A stretch of 64,000 nt of DNA, from contig CAWHXR010000010.1 of NCBI GenBank assembly GCA_963833375.1, positions 682,001 to 746,000 of the forward strand. The letters are read 5' to 3'. The number at the start of each line of letters is the position of its first letter. The stretch's first letter is position 1. This DNA is from DASUPK01 sp963833375. Lineage in GTDB: Bacteria > Actinomycetota > Thermoleophilia > Solirubrobacterales > 70-9. The notes beneath the pieces are model-generated. The model was not told the DNA's origin. It made no database searches and saw only the letters and a list, made by a program, of their open reading frames with translations. Shown one piece after another: positions 53,057 to 61,191 of this stretch. Position numbers and translations under genes: made by a program.

Positions 53057-53506
53057 ATGCTCCGGGAGCTCGTCACCTGGCCAATCTCGATGGCGCGCGC
53101 GGCGATCGAGCTGCCGCGGACCATGGAGCGCAGCATGCGCGAGGCGAACGACCTGATGGAGGTCTCGCGCAAGCAGCTCGAGGTGATGCGCCGCCAGGCC
53201 GATCAGGCCCTCGAGCAGGCGGAGCGCATGAACGAGCTGCTCGGCCGAGTCGTCAGGCTCACGGAGCCGCTGGAGCGGGCGCAGCGGGGCGGCGAGTACG
53301 TGGGTGAGCGGCTGAAGAGGGCGATCTTCGGGGCGGAGGAGGCGGCCGAGGCTGCGCTGGAAGCCGCCGAGGACGCCGAGGAAGCCGCCGAGGACGCCGA
53401 GGAAGCCGCCGAGGAGGTGGGAGGGGGCGACGAAGATGCGAGGGCGCGCGCCAGCGCGACCCCTGAGATGCCGGAGGAGCCCCCCGATTCATTGCGAGAG
53501 TTGTGA
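53057..53506 (+). CDS. Acidic coiled-coil protein of unknown function
   Basis: Not recognised. An amphipathic N-terminal helix (LRELVTWPISMARAAIELPR) is followed by a long coiled coil (MEVSRKQLEVMRRQADQALEQAERM) and then an Ala/Glu helix of repeated EAAEDAE units. The ending is disordered (SATPEMPEEPPDSLREL). The N-terminal part recalls short membrane-associated proteins with no defined role. A 21-bp repeat encodes the EAAEDAE units. The GTG of the next gene overlaps its stop (GTGA), and it is divergent from the ABC genes. Start ATG at 53057 gives 149 residues. Confidence 0.65.
   Translation: MLRELVTWPISMARAAIELPRTMERSMREANDLMEVSRKQLEVMRRQADQALEQAERMNELLGRVVRLTEPLERAQRGGEYVGERLKRAIFGAEEAAEAALEAAEDAEEAAEDAEEAAEEVGGGDEDARARASATPEMPEEPPDSLREL
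53360..53413 (+). repeat. 21-bp tandem repeat encoding EAAEDAE
   Basis: GAAGCCGCCGAGGACGCCGAG occurs twice and a third time in part, in frame, within the coiled-coil gene. The unit of seven codons equals one heptad, so copy changes would lengthen the helix. Confidence 0.85.
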
Positions 53507-53685
53507 GCCGTCCCCCCGCCGGCCTCTGCGACCGCTGCCGGCACCAGCAGCTGATTCGCAACACCCGCGGCTCCGAGTTCTCGCTCTGCGAGCGCTCCAG
53601 GACCGAGCCGGAGTTCCCGCGCTATCCGCGCCTGCCGGTCGCCAGCTGCAGCGGTTTCCAAGAGCGACCCATGGGTAGGGGCTGA
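53503..53685 (+). CDS. Small cysteine-rich protein, probable zinc ribbon
   Basis: The 60-residue product has CDRC near the start and two further cysteines (SLCERSRTEP and ASCSGF), a spacing compatible with one zinc site. LIRNTRGSEFSLCERSRTEPEFPRYPRLPV looks like a conserved actinobacterial small protein. The GTG overlaps the coiled-coil gene stop by four bases, so the pair is co-translated. Function unknown. Confidence 0.65.
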   Translation: MSRPPAGLCDRCRHQQLIRNTRGSEFSLCERSRTEPEFPRYPRLPVASCSGFQERPMGRG

Positions 53686-53703
53686 GAGACCAGGAGCTTT
53701 CGA

Positions 53704-54183
53704 GTGATCTGCACGGGGAACCTGAGGGCCGCTGGGCTGGCGATTTCGCTCGCCCTGGCGTCGGTCACCCTGGTGGCCTGCGGCTCGGGCGAAAGCGGGC
53801 CGGTCACCCAGCGCCCAGCCGTCTCGGCGGCGACCGCGGACAGGCTCGCCAAGCTCAGCGACCGGATCGCCTCCGACCTGACCGCGGGCGATACCTGCCA
53901 CGCCGCCCATGCCGCGGACAACCTGCGGTCGGCTGTCGAACGGTCGGACCTGCCGGACACCCTGCGTCCCGATGTGGACGCCGCGGCAGCAACCCTCGTC
54001 GACGAGGTCAACTGCCCTCCGCCGCCACCCCCGCCACCGGAGAAGCCTCGGCCGAAGAAGAAGGCCCAGAAGCCCGACAAGCCATCGAAGGACCACCACG
54101 GAGGGAACCAGGGACACCTGCCTCCCGGCCACGGGGGGAAGCTGCCGCCGGGGCAGGCGAAGCTCAAGGGGGAGGTCGGATGA
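53704..54183 (+). CDS. Lipoprotein preceding the serine/threonine kinase
   Basis: A signal peptide (GLAISLALASVTLVAC) ends in a lipobox, LVAC. The mature protein has a helical domain with two cysteines (DTCHAAHAADNL and EVNCPPP), which probably form a disulfide, then PPPPPPP and a Lys/His/Gly-rich tail (KPRPKKKAQKPDKPSK; HGGNQGHLPPGHGGKLPPGQ). Its stop overlaps the kinase start (ATGA). The tight coupling suggests a partnership with the kinase at the membrane, an inference from arrangement only. The GTG start gives 159 residues. Confidence 0.75.
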   Translation: MICTGNLRAAGLAISLALASVTLVACGSGESGPVTQRPAVSAATADRLAKLSDRIASDLTAGDTCHAAHAADNLRSAVERSDLPDTLRPDVDAAAATLVDEVNCPPPPPPPPEKPRPKKKAQKPDKPSKDHHGGNQGHLPPGHGGKLPPGQAKLKGEVG

Positions 54184-55250
54184 ACCGGCGTCTGGGCTCG
54201 AATCGATACGAGCTGCAGCACCGCCTCGGCCACGGCGGGATGGCCACTGTCTACTGCGCCCGCGACCTGAAGCTCGACAGGCAGGTCGCGATCAAGCTGC
54301 TCGCGGACAACTTCGCCGGCGACGACGAGGTGCGCAAGCGGTTCTCCCGCGAGGCGCGTCTCGCCGCGAAGCTGGATCACCCGAACGTCGTCCAGGTCTT
54401 CGACGTCGGCGAGGAGGAGGACCGCCCCTACATCGTCATGGAGCACGTCGACGGCGGCACGCTCGCGGACCGGCTCAATGGCCGGCGGCGGTCGGTGCCG
54501 CGAGGCGAGGCGCTCCACCTGCTCCGCCAGCTCTGCGAGGGACTCGGCCACGCCCACGCGAAGAAGCTGGTCCACCGGGACATCAAGCCGCAGAACCTGC
54601 TGCTGCGTGAATCCGACGGCTGCCTGAAGATCACCGACTTCGGGATCGCCCGTGCGGCCGAGGAGACCAGCCGCCTGACCAGGCCGGGCAAGGTGATCGG
54701 GACCGACCGCTACATGGCCCCCGAGCAGCTCGCGGATGGCAAGATCACCCCCGCCGCCGACGTCTACGCGTGCGGGGTGGTGGCCGACGAGCTCCTGCCA
54801 CAGGCGCGCCCGCCGGAGATCCGCGAGATCGTCGAGCGCTGTCTCCGGGAGGACCCGGACGAGCGCTTCCGCGACGCCCGATCGCTCGGCGAGGCGCTCG
54901 CTACGGTGGATGGCGACGCCGAGGCCGGTGTGGTCCGGCGGGTCAAGTCCCACGCGGACCCGACGCAACGATTGGCGGCGACCGGCCCGGCGACCGCGAA
55001 CTGGCCGGCCCCGACGGCCAGGCTCGCGCGCGGCCGCTCGACGAGGGCACGGCTCGCCGCCGTGCTCGTGGCCATCGCGGTCGTCGTGGCGGGGGCGATC
55101 GTCGCCTTCGATTCAGGTGGCTCGCAGTCGCCGCGCAAGGCCGACGGCGCCAAGCGGAGCGTGACACCGTCGCTCTCCGTGCCGCGCTCGAGCGACCCCG
55201 CCACCCAGGCGAGGGAGCTCGCCGACTTCCTGCGCGCGCAGGCGCGCTGA
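54180..55250 (+). CDS. Hanks-type serine/threonine kinase with one TM segment and a shortened C-lobe
   Basis: The kinase domain begins at residue 10: G-loop LGHGGMATVYCARD, Lys39, HRDIKPQNLL at 132-141, DFG at 153-155 and APE at 180-182. The usual DVYSLG is DVYACGVVADELL. The expected P-loop-following region (RPPF and roughly 30 residues) is absent before EIVERCLREDPDERF, so subdomain X is missing. A juxtamembrane segment and one TM helix (LAAVLVAIAVVVAGAIVAF) follow, then a short Ser/Thr-rich outside part (about 45 residues) without PASTA repeats. The catalytic residues are intact. Length is 356 residues. Confidence 0.88.
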   Translation: MNRRLGSNRYELQHRLGHGGMATVYCARDLKLDRQVAIKLLADNFAGDDEVRKRFSREARLAAKLDHPNVVQVFDVGEEEDRPYIVMEHVDGGTLADRLNGRRRSVPRGEALHLLRQLCEGLGHAHAKKLVHRDIKPQNLLLRESDGCLKITDFGIARAAEETSRLTRPGKVIGTDRYMAPEQLADGKITPAADVYACGVVADELLPQARPPEIREIVERCLREDPDERFRDARSLGEALATVDGDAEAGVVRRVKSHADPTQRLAATGPATANWPAPTARLARGRSTRARLAAVLVAIAVVVAGAIVAFDSGGSQSPRKADGAKRSVTPSLSVPRSSDPATQARELADFLRAQAR

Positions 55251-55254
55251 GCGC

Positions 55255-55485
55255 TCAGGGGGTCGTCTTCGGGACCGGGGCGGTCGGCGTGGGCGCCGGC
55301 TTCGTGCGCGCGGGAGGCGTCGTGGTCGTTGGCGGCGGCGGGGCGGTCGTCGTGGCCGTCGTCGGCGGGTGTATCGCCGGCTCCGACTTCTCGCCGCAGC
55401 CCGCCGTAGCCAGGGCGCCGAGCAGCACCGCTCCGAGCAGCACTGGCCGCAGTCGCCTTCCCGCCTTCCGTTTCACTCCGGGCAC
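55255..55485 (-). CDS. Small Thr/Pro-rich lipoprotein
   Basis: A signal peptide (RRLRPVLLGAVLLGALATAGC) ends in a lipobox-like TAGC. The mature part is only about 45 residues of Thr/Pro-rich disordered sequence (TTATTTAPPPPTTTTPPART), the kind of chain that spans the cell wall or is glycosylated. It ends five bases from the stop of the convergent kinase gene. No function is known. Confidence 0.6.
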   Translation of the reverse strand: MPGVKRKAGRRLRPVLLGAVLLGALATAGCGEKSEPAIHPPTTATTTAPPPPTTTTPPARTKPAPTPTAPVPKTTP

Positions 55486-55542
55486 GCTAACGGAGGCGTT
55501 TACCTGTCGCCTCGCCGGGCATCTGCACCTCTCCGGCCGAGC

Positions 55543-55920
55543 CTAGTGAGCGTGCTGCTCGCTGAACTCGACCTCCATCAGGGGGCTGGCGGCGACCCAC
55601 TCCTCGAGGTTCCCCCGGCCCCGCCCGAGCTCGCCAAGGATCCCGCCGATCACCTCGCGGCGCTCCGCCTCCGCGGTGATCGGACCTGCCACGGCGGGCA
55701 GATCGGCCTGGATGCTGCCCTTCAGATGGAAGGTGAACTCGGGGTTCGCCAACAGGTTCGCGTACCAGGCGCGCTTCCCCGGTGACCCGCTCAGGAAGAC
55801 CCGCCCGTCATAGCGGTACATCCAGATCTCGATCCGCCGCCGCTCGCCGCTGCGGCGGCCGGTGGTGGTGATGTCGATCGTCCGATCGTTCTCCAGGGCC
55901 CGCTGGATGCGCTCATCCAT
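55543..55920 (-). CDS. F420H2-dependent (deazaflavin) oxidoreductase family protein
   Basis: The 125-residue sequence resembles the split beta-barrel of Ddn-type quinone reductases/nitroreductases, which take hydride from F420H2: ITTTGRRSGERRRIEIWMYRYDGRVFLSGSPG, with WYANLLANPEFTFHLKG and VAASPLMEVEF. These proteins reduce quinones, nitroimidazoles or organic hydroperoxides in actinobacteria. The absence of F420-synthesis genes here does not matter for the assignment. It is 12 bases after the DHA2 exporter's stop on the same strand and is probably co-transcribed with it. Confidence 0.75.
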   Translation of the reverse strand: MDERIQRALENDRTIDITTTGRRSGERRRIEIWMYRYDGRVFLSGSPGKRAWYANLLANPEFTFHLKGSIQADLPAVAGPITAEAERREVIGGILGELGRGRGNLEEWVAASPLMEVEFSEQHAH

Positions 55921-55932
55921 GGTGGGCGGTGA

Positions 55933-57468
55933 CTAGGCCGCCTCGGAGTAGGCGGCGTCACCCGCCCGCATCTGCTCGGCCTCCTCGCCCGCGAACTGTT
56001 CCGCGGCCTTCTCCTCGGACTGGAGCACCACCGCGGCGACGCCAATCGCTGCCACGACCAGTCCGGCTGCGATCCAGAAGGCCAGGTGGTAGCCGCTGGT
56101 CAGCGCCGAGGCGGTCGAGTGCCCGGCCGCCTCCAGGTCGTCGCTGCGCGACGTCGACAGCGTCGCGAGAACCGCCAGGCCCAGCGCACCGCCGACCTGG
56201 GCGGAGGTGTTGACGAGGCCCGAGGCGAGCCCGGCGTCGGCCCTGGTCGCACCCGACATCGCGATCGTCATCAGCGCGGGAAAGCAGACACCGATGCCCG
56301 TCCCCAGCAGGACCAGGACCGGGAGCACGTCGGTGGCGTAGGTGGCATCCACTGGGGCCCGCGTGAACAGCACGAGGCCGGCGGCCACCAGGCCGAGACC
56401 CGGGAAGAGCAGCCTGCGCGCGCCGAAGCGCATGATCAGGGGTTCGGAGAAGCGGCCCGTGAGTGTCCCCATGATGATCGTCACGGGCAGGAAGGCCAGG
56501 CCGATCTGGAGCGCGTCATAGCCCTGGACCAGCTGCAGGTACAGGGATCCCATGAAGAACATCCCGAACATCCCCGCGACCGTCAGCACCTGCACGATGT
56601 TGGCCCCACTGACATTGCGCGAACGGAAGATCCGCAGCGGGATCAGCGGGGTCCGGGCGGTCGCCTCGCGACCGATGAACGCCGCGAGCAGGAGCAACGA
56701 GACCGCTCCGAGGGCGAGTGTCTCCGTCGCGCCCCAGCCCTGCTCGGCCGCGGGCTTGACGATCGTGTAGACGCCCAGCATCAGGGACCCGGTGATCAGG
56801 AAAGCTCCCGGGAGGTCGGCGCCTTCGCGGAAGCCGATGCCCTCGTCCCGTTCGAGCAGCCGGGTCGCGAAGACCGCGGTCGCGATCCCGATCGGGGCGT
56901 TGACGAAGAAGATCCAGTGCCAGCTGATCGCCTGGGTGATCACACCGCCGAGCAGCAGCCCGACCGCACCGCCGGCCGAGGCGACGAACGCGTAGACGCC
57001 GACCGCCTTCGCCTGCTCCCGGGGCTCCGGGAACATCGTCACGATCATTCCGAGGATGACGGCCGACGTCATCGCGCCGCCGATGCCCTGCAGCAGGCGA
57101 GCGCCGATCAGCATCCCTTCGCTCTGCGAGGCACCGCAGAGGACCGAGGCCGCCACGAAGACCGCCAGCCCGGCCAGGAAGATCGTCCGGCGCCCGATCA
57201 GGTCGCCGAGGCGTCCAGCGAGCAGGAGCAGACCGCCGAAGGTGATCAGGTAGGCGTTCACCACCCAGGCGAGGCTCGACTGCGAGAAGCCGAGGTCGCT
57301 CTTGATCGAGGGGAGCGCCACGTTCACGACGGTGATGTCGAGCACGATCATCAGCATGCCCGCGCACAGCACGTAGAGCGCGATCCACCGGTTTCGGTCG
57401 CTGATTGGCTGTGTCTGCGTCTGTTCTGTTCCCACCTGTGCCTGCATCTGGTCGGCCTCCTCCGCCAT
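55933..57468 (-). CDS. MFS multidrug exporter, DHA2 (EmrB/QacA) family
   Basis: Fourteen hydrophobic segments are spread over 511 residues. VLDITVVNVALPSIKSDLGFS is the DHA2 motif and AGRLGDLIGRRTIFLAGLAVF the loop 2-3 motif; GGAVGLLLGGVITQAISWHWIFFVNAPIGI is motif C of proton-driven exporters. The ATG at 57468 is chosen because the palindrome at 57475-57494 would otherwise lie in coding sequence. A candidate promoter (TTGACT, 17 bases, TGTACA) lies further upstream. Regulation by a palindrome-binding repressor is likely. The F420-type gene follows in the same direction. Confidence 0.88.
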   Translation of the reverse strand: MAEEADQMQAQVGTEQTQTQPISDRNRWIALYVLCAGMLMIVLDITVVNVALPSIKSDLGFSQSSLAWVVNAYLITFGGLLLLAGRLGDLIGRRTIFLAGLAVFVAASVLCGASQSEGMLIGARLLQGIGGAMTSAVILGMIVTMFPEPREQAKAVGVYAFVASAGGAVGLLLGGVITQAISWHWIFFVNAPIGIATAVFATRLLERDEGIGFREGADLPGAFLITGSLMLGVYTIVKPAAEQGWGATETLALGAVSLLLLAAFIGREATARTPLIPLRIFRSRNVSGANIVQVLTVAGMFGMFFMGSLYLQLVQGYDALQIGLAFLPVTIIMGTLTGRFSEPLIMRFGARRLLFPGLGLVAAGLVLFTRAPVDATYATDVLPVLVLLGTGIGVCFPALMTIAMSGATRADAGLASGLVNTSAQVGGALGLAVLATLSTSRSDDLEAAGHSTASALTSGYHLAFWIAAGLVVAAIGVAAVVLQSEEKAAEQFAGEEAEQMRAGDAAYSEAA

Positions 57469-57474
57469 CAAAAA

Positions 57475-57494
57475 GGTCGTTTCCAAGTACGACC
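57475..57494. promoter_or_regulatory. Palindromic operator candidate in the leader of the DHA2 exporter
   Basis: GGTCGT and ACGACC are perfect 6-bp arms around TTCCAAGT, ending seven bases before the exporter's ATG (coding strand reversed). Half of it overlaps the 13-nt element found before the ABC exporter. A TetR- or MarR-type repressor is the usual binder of such sites. Confidence 0.5.
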
Positions 57495-57522
57495 TCTGCG
57501 CCTCCCGAAACTCATCGTTCTT

Positions 57523-57551
57523 TGTACAAGTTCGACCGCGCTCTAAGTCAA
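57523..57551 (-). promoter_or_regulatory. Probable promoter of the DHA2 exporter gene
   Basis: On the minus strand, TTGACT (57551-57546) and TGTACA (57528-57523) are spaced by 17 bases, close to the sigma-70 consensus, about 55 bases before the ATG. Confidence 0.5.
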
Positions 57552-57569
57552 GCCGGTGTGACGAACGTC

Positions 57570-58685
57570 TCAGTCGAGCCTGGCGGGCAGCCCGAAGCGC
57601 TCGTACGCCCTGGCCAGCTTCTCGTAGTCGGCCGGCTGCTCCGGTGTGCGCGCCTGGACCTCGGGATCCGGGTCCTGCGAGCCGCGCACGATGAAGGCGT
57701 CGACCTCCTTGATCTTCTCGCCCTCGAAGGTGAGCACGTTGATCGCGAAGGGGACTCGCGCGCCCTGCTCCTCGTCCCAGCTGTAGAAGGCGAGCGCCGG
57801 CTGGCCGTTGGCGGTGGTCGGGATCGCCCGCCAGCGCCAGTCGGGGATCATCGAGAACCCCTCGAGGAACCCACGGATCCCGTCGTGGCCGAAGAACCAG
57901 CGGGCCATCGGCGGCATCGTGAAGGCGGCGTCCTCGGCGAGCAGCGAGACGACCGTGTCGACGTCGTTCCGCTCCCAGGCGTCCGCGTACCGCTCGACGA
58001 TCTCGCGCAGCTTCTCGTCGCCGAGCGAGCGCAGCGTCTCCTGCTGGCTCTCCTCGGGAAGCTTCTTGTCGATCGTCGCCCGCGCGCGCTGCATCGCGCT
58101 GTTCACCGAGGCGACGCTGGTTTCGAGGGTGTCGGCGGTCTCCTGCGCCGAGAAGCCGAGCACCTCTCGCAGGATCAGCACCGCACGCTGGTTGGCCGGC
58201 AGATGCTGCAGGGCGGCGACGAAGGCGAGTTCCACCGACTCGCGCTGCTCGTAGCGGGCATCGGGTGACGCGTAGCCGTCCTCGATCCCCAGGGTCTCGT
58301 CGGGGAAGGGCTCGATCCAGACCGACTCCACCAGCGGCTCGCCGACGCCGCCGTGCGGATCGGCCGGAGGGCCGTAGTCGATGGGGAGGATCCGCTTCGG
58401 CCGCCGCTGGATCGCGTCCAGGGAGGTGTTGGTCGCGATCCGGTACAGCCAGGAGCGCAGCGAGCTGCGGCCCTCGAACCCCTCGAGCCCGCGCCAGGCG
58501 CGGACGAGCGCCTCCTGCAGGGCGTCCTCAGCATCCTGGACCGAGCCCAGCATTCGGTAGCAGTGGGCCTGGAGCTCAGAGCGGTGCGGCTCGACCAGGC
58601 GCCGGTAGGCGTCCTCGCTGCCCTTTCGGGCGGTCTCGAGGAGCTCTCGCTGCTCGACCGTCGACTCTGCCGGGTTTGCGCTCAT
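57570..58685 (-). CDS. ECF sigma factor with SnoaL-like C-terminal domain (SigG/TIGR02960-like)
   Basis: Sigma region 2 appears as RRLVEPHRSELQAHCYRMLGSVQDAEDALQEALVRAWRGL and SLRSWLYRIATNTSLDAIQRRPKR; region 4 as LPANQRAVLILREVLGFSAQETADTLETSVASVNSAMQRARATI. Beyond residue 230 a SnoaL/NTF2-like domain follows (EIVERYADAWERNDVDTVVSLLAEDAAFTMPPMARWFFG). Such fused domains are thought to control sigma activity directly, without a separate anti-sigma factor. The ATG at 58685 gives 371 residues. The gene is divergent from the VOC gene at 58776. Confidence 0.88.
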   Translation of the reverse strand: MSANPAESTVEQRELLETARKGSEDAYRRLVEPHRSELQAHCYRMLGSVQDAEDALQEALVRAWRGLEGFEGRSSLRSWLYRIATNTSLDAIQRRPKRILPIDYGPPADPHGGVGEPLVESVWIEPFPDETLGIEDGYASPDARYEQRESVELAFVAALQHLPANQRAVLILREVLGFSAQETADTLETSVASVNSAMQRARATIDKKLPEESQQETLRSLGDEKLREIVERYADAWERNDVDTVVSLLAEDAAFTMPPMARWFFGHDGIRGFLEGFSMIPDWRWRAIPTTANGQPALAFYSWDEEQGARVPFAINVLTFEGEKIKEVDAFIVRGSQDPDPEVQARTPEQPADYEKLARAYERFGLPARLD

Positions 58686-58775
58686 CGCTTCTGTGGAGAC
58701 TAGACGGACGCCGGCCCCCGGATTCATCGCCGAACCGATGAATTTCCGCGCCGAGTCGGGTCTATCTGGCAGGGA

Positions 58776-59144
58776 ATGAAACCTGCGCCCGCCAACTCGG
58801 TGATTCACCTGGAGCTCCACACCGGCGACCTCCAGGGGGCGGTGGCGTTCTACGCGCAGCTCTTCGGCTGGCGGCCGGAGCGCATCCACGCCGGGGCGGG
58901 CTCGTACCTGGCTCTCGGCATGGGCGACCGGTTGGGAGGCGGCGTCGTCGAGTGCGAGGGGAAGCAGCCGCTCTGGCTGCCCTACGTCGACGTCCCCGAC
59001 GTCGTCAGGACCACGGACCGGGCCCGTGCCCTCGGCGGCGAGGTGCTGCTCGGCCCACGCGAGGGCCCGGGGGGCTGGCGCAGCGTTGTCTCGACGCCGG
59101 ACGGCGGCGAGGTCGCCTTCTGGCAGTCGAAGAACGAGCGCTGA
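58776..59144 (+). CDS. VOC family protein
   Basis: A 122-residue single-domain member of the glyoxalase fold: SVIHLELHTGDLQGAVAFYAQLFGWRPERI, and WLPYVDVPDVVRTTDRARALGGEVL leading to VVSTPDGGEVAFWQSK. Metal-binding candidates are His11, Glu or Asp in the middle and Glu in GEVAFW. It is separate in sequence from the VOC protein at 16182. It lies divergent from the ECF sigma gene, 90 bp away, so it could be part of that sigma factor's regulon, as many SigJ/SigG-like factors neighbour such enzymes. This link is inference. Confidence 0.85.
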   Translation: MKPAPANSVIHLELHTGDLQGAVAFYAQLFGWRPERIHAGAGSYLALGMGDRLGGGVVECEGKQPLWLPYVDVPDVVRTTDRARALGGEVLLGPREGPGGWRSVVSTPDGGEVAFWQSKNER

Positions 59145-59175
59145 GCTCCGGCGACACCGTTGAGCACGGCTCGGA

Positions 59176-59382
59176 TCAGTGGCCGAGCAGACGCTCGTAC
59201 TCGTGCAGGCGGTGGCCAAGGTTCTCGTGCTCTGCCTGCTGATTACCGCGTGGAACGCTGCCCGCGTGGCCCTCGGCCGCCTGCATGCTCTCTCGGCGCT
59301 GGTCGAGCGCTCTCTGTCCGTCTCGTTCCTGCTGGTCGCGTTGCTGTGCGCCGCGCTGCGTTTGCCTACGGTTCGTCGTCAT
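59176..59382 (-). CDS. Small hydrophilic Gln/Arg-rich protein
   Basis: The 68-residue product is Gln-, Arg- and Glu-rich (TQRGAQQRDQQERDGQRALDQRRE) with no membrane segment and no cysteine. What supports it is an excellent ribosome-binding site (AGGAGG, seven bases before ATG). A hydrophobic reading on the other strand starts near the same place, without such a site. Function unknown, perhaps a helical or intrinsically disordered stress protein. Confidence 0.5.
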   Translation of the reverse strand: MTTNRRQTQRGAQQRDQQERDGQRALDQRRESMQAAEGHAGSVPRGNQQAEHENLGHRLHEYERLLGH

Positions 59383-59479
59383 CGGGATCCTCCTGTGATG
59401 AATGCTTGCCTTTCACTGTCGCCTGGGCGCGGCGGGGATGGACCGGACCAGGGGCGCCCGGCCCATCCCGTCACTCAAC

Positions 59480-59755
59480 TCAGTGGCCGCTGCTGGTCAC
59501 CTGGAAGCAGGCGACGTCGTACTGCGAGATCGCGTGAGGGTTGTCGTTGGCGCCACCATCGGCGTATTGACCCTCCGCGTTCGCGAAGCCCCCTGTGCTG
59601 AAGCCCGGGGGCGCCGACTCGGCTCCGGTTGCGCCGCACTCCTGGCTCGGTTGGCCCGAGCCAGTGGGGTTGGGGTTCCGGGCCGCACTTGCCGGGCCCG
59701 CCGCGAACGCGGCGAGGGCCAGCGAGGCAATCGCGACCAAGATGAATCTGCGCAT
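59480..59755 (-). CDS. Small secreted protein ending in SQYDVACFQVTS
   Basis: A signal peptide (RFILVAIASLALAAFAAGPASA) with AxA cleavage site is followed by about 65 residues containing QPSQECGATGAESAPPGFSTGG and the C-terminal SQYDVACFQVTSSGH. Two cysteines remain and can form a disulfide. This ending recurs in secreted actinobacterial proteins I recognise but whose role is unknown. AAGGAGCTGCC is the ribosome-binding site for the ATG at 59755. Length is 91 residues. Confidence 0.75.
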   Translation of the reverse strand: MRRFILVAIASLALAAFAAGPASAARNPNPTGSGQPSQECGATGAESAPPGFSTGGFANAEGQYADGGANDNPHAISQYDVACFQVTSSGH

Positions 59756-60048
59756 GGCAGCTCCTTCCATTGAGGACCGTTGAGGGCGTCTTCCCAAAAG
59801 CAGGCGCCCGCTATTGGCTATACGAGCCGGCACCGCGCCGGGATTGGCCAATCCCCCGGAAGCCTGATGACCGCCGTTGAAGGCTCCCTAATGGCAGAAG
59901 TAGAAAACACTCACATTAAGCCCCGCCTTGGCGCGCGGGGCCGCGGGGTTGGCGATCCCTTGGCGCGCTATTTCGAACCACATGGCGGCTCCTGCGTACT
60001 CGACCCGACGTCTTCGCCGGCGCTGCCGGCTGACGCGGTTTCGGAGGG
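59756..60048. other. Intergenic region, no gene supported
   Basis: The 293 bases upstream of the small secreted protein should contain its promoter. Frames on both strands here lack ribosome-binding sites and coherent protein composition. The sequence becomes less GC-rich around 59890-59920, which would fit a promoter, but no convincing -35/-10 pair is seen. Confidence 0.4.
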
Positions 60049-60078
60049 CGGGCCCCGGCTCTATGAGCCGGGGGCCCG
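60049..60078 (-). terminator. Hairpin terminator of the RTX-like gene
   Basis: CGGGCCCCGGCTC and GAGCCGGGGGCCCG pair with a loop TAT, with one bulged base. The hairpin starts 16 bases after the stop of the gene that ends at 60094 on the minus strand. Confidence 0.7.
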
Positions 60079-60093
60079 CGATCTCCGAGTGGT

Positions 60094-61138
60094 CTAGACG
60101 AGAACGGCGTCGACCAGCACCTGAATCAGTCCGGCGACGCCGTTCGTGGTCACGTTGTCCGTGCCCGCGAGGGTGTTGACGGAGAGGGTGTCGGTCGGAT
60201 CCGCGTGCTTGACCGACACGGATGTGGCCAGGCCGGTCACATCCGCACCGGACCCGTTGCCGTTGACGGCGATCTTGTCGTCGCCGTTGGTGCCGTTGAC
60301 GACCACGCTGTCGGCCGCGGCGTCGCCGGCGTTGCCGCCGAACGCCCCCGCGAGGTCGACGTTGGTCTGCCTGACGTCGGTGCCGGTCAGGTCGTTGACG
60401 GTGACGCTGTCGGCGCCGCCGATCGCGTTGTCATCGACGATCTCGACGCCGTCGGTGTTCATCGTGACGTTGCCCTGGACGCGGAAGAAGGTGAGCCTTC
60501 CTGCGTTCGCCGACATCGTCACCTGCTCGGCCACGGGGGCACCGTTGAACAGCATCGTGTCGGTGCCGTCCTGGCCCTCGATCACGTCTGAGCCCTCGCC
60601 GTTGTCCCAGCGGAAGGTGTCATTGCCATCCGCCGAGGTAGGCGGTGTCGTTGCCCTTGCCGCCGTCGACCAGGTCGTTGCCGTCGCCGCCCTTGAACGT
60701 CTCGTTCTGGGCCGCGACCTGGGTCTGGCCGCCCTGCAGCGTGTCGTTGCCGTCGCCGCCGGAGATCGTGGCCGGGATCGAGTCGGTGAAGGCGCCGTTC
60801 GCGTCGTCGATGCGAGCGGAGTCGTTGCCGTCGCCCATCTTGACCTTGATCGCCGAGACGTGCCCTCGGTCGAACGAGAAGTCGGCGGAGCCGTTGTCGC
60901 CGGCGTCGACCTGGATCACGCTCGTGTCGCCGGCCTGCAGGCGCAGCGCGACCTGTTGTCCGCCATCGCTGCCCTTCACTGTGAGCGTGCCGTGCTTGAG
61001 CGTCGCCCGCACGCCGTCGACCTTTTGGCTCGCGCTGGCATGAGCCGCGACGACGAGCGCCGCGAGCGCGACCGCCACGACCGCCGCGATCGAATAGATG
61101 GGTCGCGTCGGCCATGAATTGGTGGTGGGAGTAGTCAT
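60094..61138 (-). CDS. Secreted RTX-like (GGxGNDxx repeat) protein, one-base frame break
   Basis: A signal peptide (IYSIAAVVAVALAALVVAAHASA) is followed by a beta-rich repeat region with calcium-binding nonapeptide motifs: ISGGDGNDTLQGG, FKGGDGNDLVDGG and KGNDTAYLGG. An extra base (GGCGGATGG) near 60632 breaks the frame; removing it continues GDGNDTFRWDNGEGSDVIEGQDGTD and then a long Asp/Thr/Val-rich C-terminal part ending at 60094, 347 residues. RTX-type repeats bind Ca2+ outside the cell. There is no type I secretion gene nearby, and a Sec signal is visible, so secretion is by the general route. Confidence 0.8.
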
Positions 61139-61191
61139 TTGGATTCCTTTCGGTGAGTTGCCGATTCCCACCGAAGGACGCCGGTCCGGCG

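Noticed and set aside
59179..59601. A hydrophobic 140-codon frame on the plus strand
   Set aside because: Only the opposite strand has a proper ribosome-binding site (AGGAGG), and the later part of this frame overlaps the well-supported secreted protein gene.
59885..59896. TCCCTAATGG seen here and also at 17983 as a possible shared promoter element
   Set aside because: The two copies have opposite orientation relative to the nearest genes, and ten bases are not enough to exclude chance.
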